Positions 17,596-26,589 are shown, counted from the first letter of the stretch. The stretch is DNA of 64,000 nucleotides from Bog-756 sp963696495 (GCA_963696495.1 CAVOKJ010000002.1:186001-250000), one strand, 5' to 3'. A program made the numbers and translations. Notes: a model not told the origin generated them from the sequence alone.

Positions 17596-18711
17596 ATGGA
17601 ACCGGTGACCGCGACGACCTCGGATCACTCCGGTGACGTCCGGCCCCCCGGGACCGGCACGCCCGGGCCCACGCCCCGACCCCGTTCGATGTGGTCGCCC
17701 CGGGGGCCCGACGGAGCCGTCCCCACCGGATGGGTGCTCATGCCGTTGCGCCTGTTCCTCGGCGTCACCTTCCTGTTCGCCGGCCTCCAGAAGCTGGCGA
17801 ACCCGGCATTCCTCAAGAACACCAGCCCCACGTCGATCCACGCCCAGCTGGTGGGCTCGGCCCGCTCGAGCCCGATCCACGGGCTCGTCTCCCATCTGGT
17901 CTCCATCGCCCCCGCCGTGGGGCTGGTCATCGCCATCGGGGAGGTCGCCATCGGCCTCGGCATCATCGTCGGCCTGTGGATGCGCATCGCCGCCGTCGCC
18001 GGCATGGTCCTCTCCTTCGGCCTCTTCTTGACCGTGAGCTTCCATTCCTCCCCGTACTTCACCGGCTCCGACATCGTCTTCTTCTTCGCCTGGACCCCCA
18101 TCGTCCTGGCCGGAGCAGCCGGGGCACCGGCCCTCGACACCTGGGTGGCCGACCGGCCCCCGGTGCCGCCGGCGACGGTCGGCCCGGACGGGATGCCGCG
18201 CCGTGCCGTGCTGTCCAAGGGATTCCTCACCGGCGTGACCGCCACGGTCGTCCTCGTGCTGAGCAGCGTGGTGGCCGTGCTCGGACGGGCCGGCGGCGAT
18301 ACGACCGAGTCGGCCGACGGTGCGCCGACCCTGTCCGGCGGCGCCCCGGGCACGACCTCGCCGGCGTCGACCACGCCGGGGTCGTCGACGACCGCTCCCT
18401 CGGGCACCCCGGTCGGCGCGGCCTCGAGCGTGCCGGTCGGCGGCTCGGCGGCGTTCACCGATCCGGCCAGCGGCGATCCGGCGCTGGTCATCCAGCAGAC
18501 GGCCGGGGACTTCGTCGCCTTCGACGCGGTGTGCCCGCATGCCGGCTGCACGGTGGCCTATGCACCGTCCGCCAGGATCATCGCCTGCCCGTGCCACGGC
18601 TCGGAGTTCAACGCCGAAACGGGCCAGGTGATCCGGGGACCGGCGACCTACGGTCTCACCTCGATCAAGGTGGTCAAGGGGCCGAACGGCGATCTGTACG
18701 TGCCGAAGTGA
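17596..18711 (+). CDS. DoxX-like membrane domain fused to a Rieske [2Fe-2S] domain
   Basis: The 371-residue protein joins two units. Residues about 45-190 form a four-helix DoxX-type membrane domain (LRLFLGVTFLFAGLQKLANP, GEVAIGLGIIVGLWMRIAAV). After an RR-containing anchor (PRRAVLSKGF) with a further helix and a Ser/Thr/Pro-rich linker comes a Rieske domain with CPHAGC and CPCHGSEF, which supply the Cys and His ligands of a 2Fe-2S cluster. The Rieske domain should face outside the membrane. DoxX proteins are linked to quinone or thiosulfate oxidation and redox defence, so the fusion suggests electron transfer at the membrane; the partner is unknown. The start is ATG at 17596; no clear Shine-Dalgarno is present. 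Confidence 0.82.
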   Translation: MEPVTATTSDHSGDVRPPGTGTPGPTPRPRSMWSPRGPDGAVPTGWVLMPLRLFLGVTFLFAGLQKLANPAFLKNTSPTSIHAQLVGSARSSPIHGLVSHLVSIAPAVGLVIAIGEVAIGLGIIVGLWMRIAAVAGMVLSFGLFLTVSFHSSPYFTGSDIVFFFAWTPIVLAGAAGAPALDTWVADRPPVPPATVGPDGMPRRAVLSKGFLTGVTATVVLVLSSVVAVLGRAGGDTTESADGAPTLSGGAPGTTSPASTTPGSSTTAPSGTPVGAASSVPVGGSAAFTDPASGDPALVIQQTAGDFVAFDAVCPHAGCTVAYAPSARIIACPCHGSEFNAETGQVIRGPATYGLTSIKVVKGPNGDLYVPK

Positions 18712-18786
18712 CGCCGCCGGACACCACGTGGCCCACCGGTCGGGTAGCCTCTCCCTGTCGTCGCCTGTAGGCGCCAACCTCATCCC

Positions 18787-19968
18787 ATGAGCGCACCCGC
18801 CACCGTGCCTGACGGCACCTCGAACCCGGACGTGGCGGACGGGTCCGCCGCTCGGACCGACTGGGTCGCCGCCATCCCGTTCTTCGCCGTGCACCTGGCA
18901 CCGATCGGCGCCCTCTTCGTCACAGTGACGTGGCAGGACTGGGTGCTGTGCGCCGTGCTCTACGTGACCCGGATGTTCTTCATCACCGCCGGCTACCACC
19001 GCTACTTCTCCCACCGGAGCTACCGGATGGGTCGGGTGGCCCAGTTCGTCATGGCCTTCGGGGGCACGACGGCGGTGCAGAAGGGACCGCTCTGGTGGGC
19101 CAGCCACCACCGGGTCCACCATCGCTTCACCGACCTCGACGGCGACGTGCACTCGCCCCGCGACGGCTTCTGGTGGAGCCACGTGGGCTGGATCCTGTCC
19201 ACCAAGTACAAGGCGACGGACCTCACGGCCATCAAGGACTTCGCCGCCTACCCCGAGCTCCGGCTCCTCGAGCGCTTCTCGTGGGTCGGGCCGTGGCTGC
19301 TCGCCATCGCCTGCTTCGTCCTCGGCGGATGGGGAGGCCTGCTGATCGGCTTCTTCCTGTCGACCGTGCTCCTGTGGCACGGCACCTTCCTGGTCAACTC
19401 GGCCGCCCACCTCCTCGGCCGTCGCCGATACGCCACGCCGGACACCAGCCGCAACTCCCTGCTGATCGCCGTCATCACCGGCGGCGAGGGATGGCACAAC
19501 AACCACCACTACCTGCCGGCCTCCTCCCGGCAGGGATTCACCTGGTGGGAGATCGACCCCACCTGGTACGTCCTGCGGGGCCTGGCCGCCATCAGGGTGG
19601 TCCGCGACCTGAAGGACCCGCCGGCCCGCCTGCTCGACCAGGCGCGGGTGCGCGACGGCGCCTTCGACATCGGGATGTTCCGCTCCTACTGGGAGCGCGC
19701 CACGAAGCTGACGGGGGAGCGGATCGCCGACCTGAGCGCGCGGCCCCTGCAGGCCTCCGCCGAGATGGTGACCCCGCCGGACGAACACCCGGTGGCCGAC
19801 GGGGGGGATCCGCCGCATCCCTCCGGCGACTCCGGGAACCAGCTGTCCGGACTCATCGCCCGCATCCTCGAATCGGCCGATCAGCTGGCGGCCTCCACTC
19901 GCAAGACCCGGAAGGGGACCATGGTCAGATCGGGGGAGTCCGCTCCCACCGACCCGACGGCGGAGTGA
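18787..19968 (+). CDS. Acyl-CoA/acyl-lipid delta-9-type fatty acid desaturase
   Basis: This 393-residue membrane protein carries the three histidine boxes of the di-iron desaturases in the right order: HRYFSH, HHRVHH and HNNHH. Transmembrane helices lie between them, with KGPLWWASHHRVHH and GGEGWHNNHHYLPAS typical of the delta-9 group. It introduces a double bond into saturated acyl chains and so tunes membrane fluidity. Compared with shorter relatives it has a C-terminal extension of about 90 residues without recognisable domains. The stop overlaps the following HAD gene by 4 bases (GTGA). Confidence 0.9.
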   Translation: MSAPATVPDGTSNPDVADGSAARTDWVAAIPFFAVHLAPIGALFVTVTWQDWVLCAVLYVTRMFFITAGYHRYFSHRSYRMGRVAQFVMAFGGTTAVQKGPLWWASHHRVHHRFTDLDGDVHSPRDGFWWSHVGWILSTKYKATDLTAIKDFAAYPELRLLERFSWVGPWLLAIACFVLGGWGGLLIGFFLSTVLLWHGTFLVNSAAHLLGRRRYATPDTSRNSLLIAVITGGEGWHNNHHYLPASSRQGFTWWEIDPTWYVLRGLAAIRVVRDLKDPPARLLDQARVRDGAFDIGMFRSYWERATKLTGERIADLSARPLQASAEMVTPPDEHPVADGGDPPHPSGDSGNQLSGLIARILESADQLAASTRKTRKGTMVRSGESAPTDPTAE

Positions 19969-20855
19969 GCGGGCGCGTGCCCGGCGCGTCGCCGTCCGTC
20001 GACGCGTTCGCCGACGCGTCACTGTGGATCGTGGACCTCGACGGTGTCGTCTGGCTGACCGGCGAGCCCATCGGGGACATCGCCGGGGCCGTCGCCGACC
20101 TCCGCTCCCGAGGTATCCGGTTGGCGTTCGCCACCAACAACTCCGCACCCACCACCCGGGAGCTCCTGGCGCGTTTGGACCGCATCGGGGTGTCGGCGAC
20201 CGCGGCTGACCTGGCCACGTCGGCGGGCGCCGTGGCATCGATGCTCCAGCCGGGCCAGAAGGCGCTCGTCCTGGCCGAGGACGGTGTCCTTGAGGCACTC
20301 GGTGAACGGGGTGTGCAGGTGGTCGGGGCGGGCACGGGCTCCCGAGGGCCGGGGGGCGACGCCACGCACGACGCCGTCGTGGACGCAGCCGTCGTCGGCT
20401 GGACCCACCACTTCGACTTCGACAGCCTGGCGGCCACTGCGGCGGCGGCCCGCGACTCGGGTCGTCTGATCGGCACCAACGAGGACCCGACCCACCCGAC
20501 GCCGGACGGGCTGATGCCCGGATCGGGAGCGCTGCTGGCGGCCGTGGCCACCGCGTCCGGGGTGGACCCCCAGATCGCCGGCAAGCCCCACCAACCGATG
20601 GCGTCCATGATGAAGGGCAAGTTCGGATTCGACGACGGTGACCCGAGCGTGCTGATGGTCGGGGACCAGCCCCGCACCGACGGGTCACTGGCCGAGCGCC
20701 TGGGACTGCCCTTCGCACTGGTGGACTCGGGCGTCACCCCTCCCGGCGCCGACGGCTTCGACGTACCGGTCGCCGCCCGCTTCCCCGACTTCGTCTCCCT
20801 GGTCGGCCGGTGCCTGTCGGCGAGGGGTGGATCGGCCGCCCACCGAGGCTCGTAG
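19965..20855 (+). CDS. HAD-family phosphatase (NagD/4-nitrophenylphosphatase-like)
   Basis: The 296-residue protein has the HAD motifs: DLDGVVW with the nucleophilic aspartate (about residue 25), ATNNSAPTTR, the lysine in GKPHQPM and VGDQPRTD with the metal-binding aspartates. The NagD-type cap sits between motifs II and III. Members remove phosphate from sugar phosphates, nucleotides or glycerol phosphate; in actinobacteria relatives often lie next to tlyA, as here. The start is GTG at 19965, in a 4-base overlap with the desaturase stop. Confidence 0.87.
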   Translation: MSGRVPGASPSVDAFADASLWIVDLDGVVWLTGEPIGDIAGAVADLRSRGIRLAFATNNSAPTTRELLARLDRIGVSATAADLATSAGAVASMLQPGQKALVLAEDGVLEALGERGVQVVGAGTGSRGPGGDATHDAVVDAAVVGWTHHFDFDSLAATAAAARDSGRLIGTNEDPTHPTPDGLMPGSGALLAAVATASGVDPQIAGKPHQPMASMMKGKFGFDDGDPSVLMVGDQPRTDGSLAERLGLPFALVDSGVTPPGADGFDVPVAARFPDFVSLVGRCLSARGGSAAHRGS

Positions 20856-20884
20856 AACTGCTTGCTGGTAGCAAACACTCCAGG

Positions 20885-20890
20885 TAGGGT
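20885..20890 (+). promoter_or_regulatory. Predicted -10 of a leaderless promoter
   Basis: TAGGGT ends 7 bases before the ATG at 20898, with no Shine-Dalgarno between. Confidence 0.5.
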
Positions 20891-20897
20891 GGGCCGA

Positions 20898-21401
20898 ATG
20901 GTCAACAAAGACGATCTTCAGAAGTACCTCGACGCCGGCGTCGCCTTCACCAATCTGACCCGGGCAAAGGCCGAGGAGCTGGTCTCCGAGCTGGTCCAGA
21001 GCGGGGAGTTCCAAACTGGCGACGCCCGGGCCAGGGTCGACGAGCTGCTCGAGCGCAGCCGGAAGGGTCGCGAGGCACTGGTCGCCCAGGTTCGCAGCGA
21101 GGTCGCCCGTCAGCTCGACAGCGTGGGGATCACCAACCTCGAGGACCTCGCCACCCAGGTGGCCGCCCTCATCGGCCGATCAGCCGACGCCGGCAAGGCG
21201 GCAACATCGAGGTCGAAGAAGGCGGCGCCCAAGAAGACGGCGGCGAAGAAGACGACGGCGGCGAAGAAGACGACGGCGAAGAAGGCGACGGCGAAGAAGG
21301 CGACAGCCAAGAAGGCGACAGCGAAGACGGCGACAGCGAAGACGGCGGCGGCGAAGAAGGCGGGCGGCTCGAGCACCACCGGCGGCGGGGCGGCGGGCTG
21401 A
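20898..21401 (+). CDS. Phasin-like protein with histone-like lysine/alanine-rich tail
   Basis: The 167-residue product has a helical N-terminal domain (residues 1-100) with a heptad-like pattern (KAEELVSELVQSGEF, ARARVDELLERSRKGREALV). The tail is built from repeats of KKATAKKA/AKTATAKTA, as in histone H1-like or PhaF-type proteins. Such tails bind DNA non-specifically; the head may oligomerise or associate with granules. An actinobacterial gene of this kind commonly precedes tlyA. TAGGGT lies 7 bases before the ATG, and the TGA is shared with the probable CTG start of tlyA. The exact role is unknown. Confidence 0.75.
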   Translation: MVNKDDLQKYLDAGVAFTNLTRAKAEELVSELVQSGEFQTGDARARVDELLERSRKGREALVAQVRSEVARQLDSVGITNLEDLATQVAALIGRSADAGKAATSRSKKAAPKKTAAKKTTAAKKTTAKKATAKKATAKKATAKTATAKTAAAKKAGGSSTTGGGAAG

Positions 21402-22276
21402 GCCGTTCACCGAGGGTCCGCCTCGATCGGGCACTGGTCGACCGGGGTCTCGTCGGCACCCGGCAGCAGGCGGCATCGCTCATCGAGCGCGGCCTCGTCC
21501 GCGTCGGGGGATCCGTGGCCGACAAACCGGCCCGGCTGGTGGCGGCGACCGAGCCCATCGAGCTCGCCGGGGGACCGCCACCGTTCGTGGGGAGAGGAGG
21601 GGAGAAGCTCCACGCCGCGCTGACCCGGTTCGGGATCGAGGTGCAGGGACGTCGGGCCCTCGACGCCGGCGCCTCGACCGGAGGGTTCACCGACTGCCTC
21701 CTCCAGGCCGGAGCGACCGCCGTGTTCGCCGTCGACGTGGGGCGCGGACAGCTCCACGAGCGACTCCGGGCCGACCCCCGCGTGTTCAATTCGGAGCGGC
21801 TCGACATCCGGGACGTGACCCTGGCCACGGTCGGCGGCACCCCGGTGGACGTCGTGACGGCGGACCTGTCGTTCATCTCGGTGGCCCGGGCCGTGCCGGT
21901 GCTGGTCGGTGAGATCGCCGTACCCGGAGCCACCGTCGTCGTTCTGGTCAAGCCCCAGTTCGAGGCCGGACGGGCCGAGGCCTCCCGCGGCAAGGGCGTC
22001 ATCCGTGACCCTGCCGTTCACCGGCGCACCCTGGGCGAGGTGGCCGGCGCGCTTCAGTCGTCCGGAGCAGCCATCATTGGGGCCATGCCGTCACCGATCA
22101 CCGGGTCCGCCGGCAACGTCGAGTTCCTGCTGTACGCCCGTACCCCCACCGGCACGGTGCCCACGGCCCCCGTGGCCGACCTCTCCGTGGACGAGCAGTT
22201 GGACGCCGCAGTGGCCGAGGCCCACGACCACATCCACGACCCCGACCACGACCACGACCACGACCCGAGAGGATGA
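21398..22276 (+). CDS. tlyA: TlyA-type rRNA 2'-O-methyltransferase (probable CTG start)
   Basis: The product has an S4 RNA-binding domain (VRLDRALVDRGLVGTRQQAA) and a Rossmann methyltransferase domain with ALDAGASTGGFTDCLL (SAM loop), VDVGRGQL and DLSFIS. The known family methylates 16S and 23S rRNA at cytidine 2'-OH. The S4 domain lies upstream of the first GTG in frame (21515), and no ATG, GTG or TTG occurs further up before an implausible stretch. CTG at 21398 overlaps the previous stop as CTGA, matching the GTGA overlaps used nearby, so I place the start there (292 residues). The C-terminus ends in an unusual His/Asp run (HDHIHDPDHDHDHD). Confidence 0.82.
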   Translation: MSRSPRVRLDRALVDRGLVGTRQQAASLIERGLVRVGGSVADKPARLVAATEPIELAGGPPPFVGRGGEKLHAALTRFGIEVQGRRALDAGASTGGFTDCLLQAGATAVFAVDVGRGQLHERLRADPRVFNSERLDIRDVTLATVGGTPVDVVTADLSFISVARAVPVLVGEIAVPGATVVVLVKPQFEAGRAEASRGKGVIRDPAVHRRTLGEVAGALQSSGAAIIGAMPSPITGSAGNVEFLLYARTPTGTVPTAPVADLSVDEQLDAAVAEAHDHIHDPDHDHDHDPRG

Positions 22277-22283
22277 GCGGCCC

Positions 22284-23108
22284 ATGGCCCTGATCGCCTT
22301 CTACACCCATCCCCAGCGGACCGAGGCCGTGGCGCTCGCCGAGCGGGCGTCCGCCTGGCTCGCCGGAGTGGGCCACCGGTCGATGTCGGCCATCCAGGCC
22401 GACGGCTCGGTCTCGGTGGACGGCGCCGACCTGCTGGTCAGCCTGGGAGGCGACGGCACCCTCCTCCGCTCGGTCGAGGCGGCACTGGCCAGCGGCATCC
22501 CCGTCCTGGGCGTCAACATCGGTCGCCTCGGCTATCTCACCCAGGTCGAGCCCTCCGGACTCGAGGACGCCCTGGCCGCCTTTCTGGCCGGCACCCATCA
22601 CGTCGAGGAGCGGATGACCCTGTCGGTGGACATCACCGGGCCCGACGGCGCCCCACTCGCCCGGCGGATAGCCCTCAACGAGGCCACGGTCGAGAAGACC
22701 GTCCCCGGGCACACGGTGCGCGTGGCCGCGTCCATCGACGGGCGACCCTTCGTCACCTACGCGGCGGACGGGCTGCTCGTCGCCACGCCCACCGGGTCCA
22801 CCGCCTACAACCTGTCGGCGAGGGGACCGGTGCTGTCGCCCCGGCTGCGGGCCATCGTCCTCACGCCGGTGTCGCCGCACATGCTCTTCGACCGGCCGCT
22901 GGTGCTCGACCCCACCGAGCGCCTCTCGCTCGAGGTGCTCGAGCCGCGCTCGGCCGTCCTGGTGGTCGACGGGGTCACGGTGGCCGTCCTCGACCCCGGC
23001 TCCACCGTCCACTGCAGCGAGGGTGACCAACCGGCCAGGCTGGTCACTGTGGCGTCGCACGACTTCCACGCCATTCTCCGGGCCAAGTTCCACCTGGCCG
23101 ACCGGTAG
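22284..23108 (+). CDS. nadK: NAD kinase
   Basis: The 274-residue enzyme contains the diagnostic GGDGT loop (SLGGDGTLLRSV), GVNIGRLGYLT, NEATVEK and TPTGSTAYNLSARGPV. It phosphorylates NAD to NADP in the cytoplasm. The ATG at 22284 lies 7 bases after the tlyA stop and has GAGAGGA about 10 bases upstream. It sits between tlyA and recN as in most actinobacteria. Confidence 0.95.
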   Translation: MALIAFYTHPQRTEAVALAERASAWLAGVGHRSMSAIQADGSVSVDGADLLVSLGGDGTLLRSVEAALASGIPVLGVNIGRLGYLTQVEPSGLEDALAAFLAGTHHVEERMTLSVDITGPDGAPLARRIALNEATVEKTVPGHTVRVAASIDGRPFVTYAADGLLVATPTGSTAYNLSARGPVLSPRLRAIVLTPVSPHMLFDRPLVLDPTERLSLEVLEPRSAVLVVDGVTVAVLDPGSTVHCSEGDQPARLVTVASHDFHAILRAKFHLADR

Positions 23109-23116
23109 AGGGCCCG

Positions 23117-24787
23117 ATGGAAACGGTCGAGGACACGCCGGGCCCTACGCTCCTCGAGCTCCGCGTCCGGAACCTCGGGGTGATCGACGACGTCACCATC
23201 GCACTCGCCCCGGGAACGACCGCCCTCACCGGCGAGACGGGTGCCGGCAAGACACTGGTGGTCGAGGCCCTCGGCCTGCTCCTCGGCGGTCGGGCCGATC
23301 CGGCCGTGGTCCGGGCCGGAGCCGACGAGGCCATGGTGGAGGGCCGCTTCTCGCGACCCGCCGGCGACCACGATCCCGACGATCCCGACGATCCCGACGC
23401 TCCCGACGAGCTCCTCCTCGCCCGGTCCGTGGCCCGCGCCGGGCGCTCCCGGGCGTGGATCGACGGGCGGATGGCCACCGTCGGCGCCCTGGCCGAGACC
23501 GCCGCCGGCCTCGTCGAGCTGCACGGTCAGCACCAGCACCGCGCCCTCGTCCACGTCGACGCCCAACGTCGGGCCCTGGACAGCTTCGGCCGGATCGACC
23601 TGTCCCGGCTGGATGGCGCGCGCCGGCACCTGAGGGCACTGCACGACCAGCTGGACGCCCTGGGTGGCGACGCCCGGGCCCGGGCCCGCGAGGTCGACCT
23701 CCTCCGCTACCAGATCGACGAGATCGACTCGGCCGCCATCGAGGACGGTGACGAGGACCGGCGGCTCGAGGTGGAAGAGGACCGGTTGGCGGCATCGGCC
23801 GCCCATCGCCAGGCCGCGTCGGAGGCGCTCGCCGCGGTATCCGGCCCGGACGGCGCCAACGCCCTCGACCAGCTGGCCGAGGCCTCGCAGTCCCTGTCCG
23901 GACGGGTCCCGCTCGAGCCCGTCGCCGCCCGGCTGCGGTCGGCCATGGCCGAGCTGGCCGACGTGGCGACCGAGCTGCGCACCGTCACCGAGACCTGGGA
24001 CGACGACCCCCGCCGGCTCGAGGAGGTCCGGGGGCGCCGGCAGCTCTTCCACCAGCTGGTCCGCAAGTACGGGGACACCCTCGGGGAGGTGCTCGACTTC
24101 GCCAAGGCGGCCCGGGAGCGACTGGCCGCCATCGAGCGCGAGGAGCAGATCGCCGCCGCCCTGGACGGCGAGATCCGAGCCGCCCTCGGTGAGGTGGAGG
24201 ATGCCGAAGCCGAAGTGGCGACCCAGCGCCGCCGGTGGGCCCCCGAACTGGCGGGCCAGATCGAGGCCACGCTGCGCACCCTGGCCATGCCCTCCGCCCG
24301 TTTCGAGGTCACCGTGGACGGGCCGGGCCCGGCCGACCAGGTCGTCTTCCTGCTCGGGGCCAACCCGGGCGAGCCCCTCCAGCCCCTGGCCAAGGCGGCA
24401 TCCGGCGGCGAGCTGGCCCGCACGATGCTGGCCATCCGTCTCGCCATCACCGATGCGGCGGGGGTGATGGTGTTCGACGAGGTGGATGCCGGGGTGGGCG
24501 GGGCGGCGGCCGAGGCCGTCGGAGCCGCCCTGGCCGGGCTCGGCCGGCACGGCCAGGTCGTCGTCGTGACCCACCTGGCCCAGGTGGCGGCCCAAGCCGA
24601 CCACCAGATCGGGGTGCGCAAGCGCGAGGGCGACGGCCGGACCCGGTCGGAGGTGACCGTCCTCGACGCCGAGGGGAGGGTCACCGAGCTCAGCCGGATG
24701 CTCTCGGGCAGACCGGGGAGCGCCTCCGCACGCCGCCACGCCCGCGAGCTGTTGACCGGACCGCCCCCGGACGAGGCGCAGCCGTGA
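23117..24787 (+). CDS. recN: DNA repair protein RecN
   Basis: This SMC-like ATPase of 556 residues has Walker A GETGAGKT (about residue 43), the Q-loop region VELHGQHQH, a central coiled coil (about 170-380), the signature ASGGELAR and Walker B MVFDEVDAGVGG. RecN gathers broken DNA ends during double-strand break repair. An Asp/Pro insertion in the N-terminal head (HDPDDPDDPDAPDE) is encoded by a 9-bp tandem repeat. The start ATG at 23117 follows nadK by 8 bases with GAGGG as ribosome binding site. Confidence 0.95.
   Translation: METVEDTPGPTLLELRVRNLGVIDDVTIALAPGTTALTGETGAGKTLVVEALGLLLGGRADPAVVRAGADEAMVEGRFSRPAGDHDPDDPDDPDAPDELLLARSVARAGRSRAWIDGRMATVGALAETAAGLVELHGQHQHRALVHVDAQRRALDSFGRIDLSRLDGARRHLRALHDQLDALGGDARARAREVDLLRYQIDEIDSAAIEDGDEDRRLEVEEDRLAASAAHRQAASEALAAVSGPDGANALDQLAEASQSLSGRVPLEPVAARLRSAMAELADVATELRTVTETWDDDPRRLEEVRGRRQLFHQLVRKYGDTLGEVLDFAKAARERLAAIEREEQIAAALDGEIRAALGEVEDAEAEVATQRRRWAPELAGQIEATLRTLAMPSARFEVTVDGPGPADQVVFLLGANPGEPLQPLAKAASGGELARTMLAIRLAITDAAGVMVFDEVDAGVGGAAAEAVGAALAGLGRHGQVVVVTHLAQVAAQADHQIGVRKREGDGRTRSEVTVLDAEGRVTELSRMLSGRPGSASARRHARELLTGPPPDEAQP
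23372..23407 (+). repeat. 9-bp tandem repeat inside recN
   Basis: GATCCCGAC occurs three times in tandem, then GCTCCCGAC once. It adds an acidic DPD loop to the RecN head without changing frame; copy number may vary between strains. Confidence 0.8.
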
Positions 24788-24831
24788 CGGTCGCGCCACC
24801 ACGGTCCGCACGTCGCGCCTTCAGCTTCCGC

Positions 24832-24837
24832 TAGCCT
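24832..24837 (+). promoter_or_regulatory. Predicted -10 of the pyrG promoter (leaderless)
   Basis: TAGCCT ends 6 bases before the GTG at 24844; no Shine-Dalgarno is present. Confidence 0.55.
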
Positions 24838-24843
24838 CGTCAG

Positions 24844-26589
24844 GTGCCCGACTTGGACGGCCCGCCGCAACCCCACGGGGAACGACCGACGGGCGATCCA
24901 CCCCCGGGGAGCCCCGGCCGGCCTCCCGACCCGGCGGTGGCCAGGCCGACGAAGTTCATCTTCTTCACCGGGGGAGTGTCGTCCTCGCTCGGCAAGGGCC
25001 TGACCGCCTCGTCCCTCGGGCGCCTGCTCAAGTGCCGTGGCCTCCGGGTGACCATGTGCAAGCTCGACCCGTACATCAACGTCGACCCGGGCACCATGAA
25101 CCCCTTCGAGCACGGCGAGGTGTTCGTCACCGAGGACGGGGGTGAGACGGACCTCGACCTCGGCCACTACGAGCGCTTCATCGACGAGAACCTCCACAAG
25201 AACTCGAATGCCACCACCGGCCGCATCTACTCCTCGGTGATCGCCAAGGAGCGCCGGGGCGACTACCTGGGCAAGACCGTCCAGGTCATCCCCCATGTGA
25301 CCGACGAGATCAAGAAGCGGGTCAAAGAGCTCGGCTCCGACGACGTCGACGTGGTGATCGTGGAGATCGGCGGCACGGTCGGCGACATCGAGATCGTCCC
25401 GTTCATCGAGGCCATCCGCCAATTCCGGCGTGACGTCGGGCGGGACAACGTCTGCTACGTCCATCTCACCCTGGTGCCCTACCTGGGCCCGTCCGGCGAA
25501 CAGAAGACCAAGCCGACCCAGCACTCGGTCACCGAGCTGCGCAGTCGGGGCATCCAGCCCGACGTCATCGTGTGCCGGTCCGACCGGATGATCTCCGAGG
25601 GCCTCAAGCGCAAGATCTCCCTGCTGTGCGACGTGCCCATCGAGGCGGTGGTCTCGGCCGTCGATGCCGACAACATCTACCAGATCCCGCTGGTCCTCCA
25701 CGAGGAGGGGCTCGACCGCTACATCCTCGAGCTCCTGCGCTTCGACGAGGCGTCCCACCCGATCGACCTCTCCGACTGGGAGCGACTCGTGGACCAGGTG
25801 GACGCGGCGGTCAGGCCGGTCCGGATCGGCATCATCGGGAAGTACGTCGACCTCCCCGACGCCTACCTGTCGGTCGTCGAGTCCCTGCGGCACGCCGGCT
25901 TCCACCACGGGGCGAAAGTGGAGATCGAGTGGATCCAGGCGGCCACCGTCCCCGACCTGCTCCACCACGACGGCCTGCGCGGCTTCGACGGCCTGGTCAT
26001 CCCGGGTGGGTTCGGCGAGCGCGGGGTCGAGGGCAAGATCGCCGCCGCCCACTACGCCCGCGAGCACGAGCTGCCCCTGCTCGGGCTCTGCCTCGGGCTC
26101 CAGGTCATGATCATCGAGACGGCCCGTTCGCTCGCCGGTCTCGAGGGTGCCAACTCGCGCGAGTTCGACGCCACCACCCGCCACCCGGTGGTCGACCTCA
26201 TGGACGACCAGAACGACGTCGTCGACAAGGGTGGCACCATGCGGCTCGGCTCCTACAGCGCCCGGCTCCTGCCCGGGTCGCAGGTGGCCGCGGCCTACGG
26301 AACCGAGGTGGTCTCCGAGCGCCACCGCCACCGCTACGAGGTGAACCCCCGCTACCGGACCCGGCTCGAGGAGGTCGGCCTGGTGTGCTCCGGCGTGTCG
26401 CCCGACGGGCGGCTGGTCGAGTTCATCGAGCTGCCCGGCCACCCGTTCTGGGTGGGCACGCAGGCCCACCCCGAGTTCAAGAGCCGTCCCGACCGTCCCC
26501 ACCCGCTCTTCCGCGAGCTGGTGGGCGCGGCGCTGGTGCGGGCCGAGGGTCGGGACCCCCGGCTGATCGACATCGGTGCCGTCGGCTGA
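24844..26589 (+). CDS. pyrG: CTP synthase
   Basis: The 581-residue enzyme has the amidoligase domain (TKFIFFTGGVSSSLGKG with the P-loop, KLDPYINVDPGTMNPFEHGE) and a C-terminal class I glutamine amidotransferase domain with the nucleophile in GLCLGLQ and the His/Glu pair in QAHPEFKSRP. It converts UTP to CTP using glutamine and ATP. About 33 extra Pro/Gly-rich residues precede the usual N-terminus. They would be lost if a start inside were used, but the -10 placement supports GTG at 24844. The 3' end overlaps the nudix gene by 14 bases. Confidence 0.95.
   Translation: MPDLDGPPQPHGERPTGDPPPGSPGRPPDPAVARPTKFIFFTGGVSSSLGKGLTASSLGRLLKCRGLRVTMCKLDPYINVDPGTMNPFEHGEVFVTEDGGETDLDLGHYERFIDENLHKNSNATTGRIYSSVIAKERRGDYLGKTVQVIPHVTDEIKKRVKELGSDDVDVVIVEIGGTVGDIEIVPFIEAIRQFRRDVGRDNVCYVHLTLVPYLGPSGEQKTKPTQHSVTELRSRGIQPDVIVCRSDRMISEGLKRKISLLCDVPIEAVVSAVDADNIYQIPLVLHEEGLDRYILELLRFDEASHPIDLSDWERLVDQVDAAVRPVRIGIIGKYVDLPDAYLSVVESLRHAGFHHGAKVEIEWIQAATVPDLLHHDGLRGFDGLVIPGGFGERGVEGKIAAAHYAREHELPLLGLCLGLQVMIIETARSLAGLEGANSREFDATTRHPVVDLMDDQNDVVDKGGTMRLGSYSARLLPGSQVAAAYGTEVVSERHRHRYEVNPRYRTRLEEVGLVCSGVSPDGRLVEFIELPGHPFWVGTQAHPEFKSRPDRPHPLFRELVGAALVRAEGRDPRLIDIGAVG

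Noticed and set aside
17476..20718. A 1080-codon minus-strand frame opposite the DoxX-Rieske, desaturase and HAD genes
   Set aside because: Antisense shadow; the opposite strand has three clear families with catalytic motifs.
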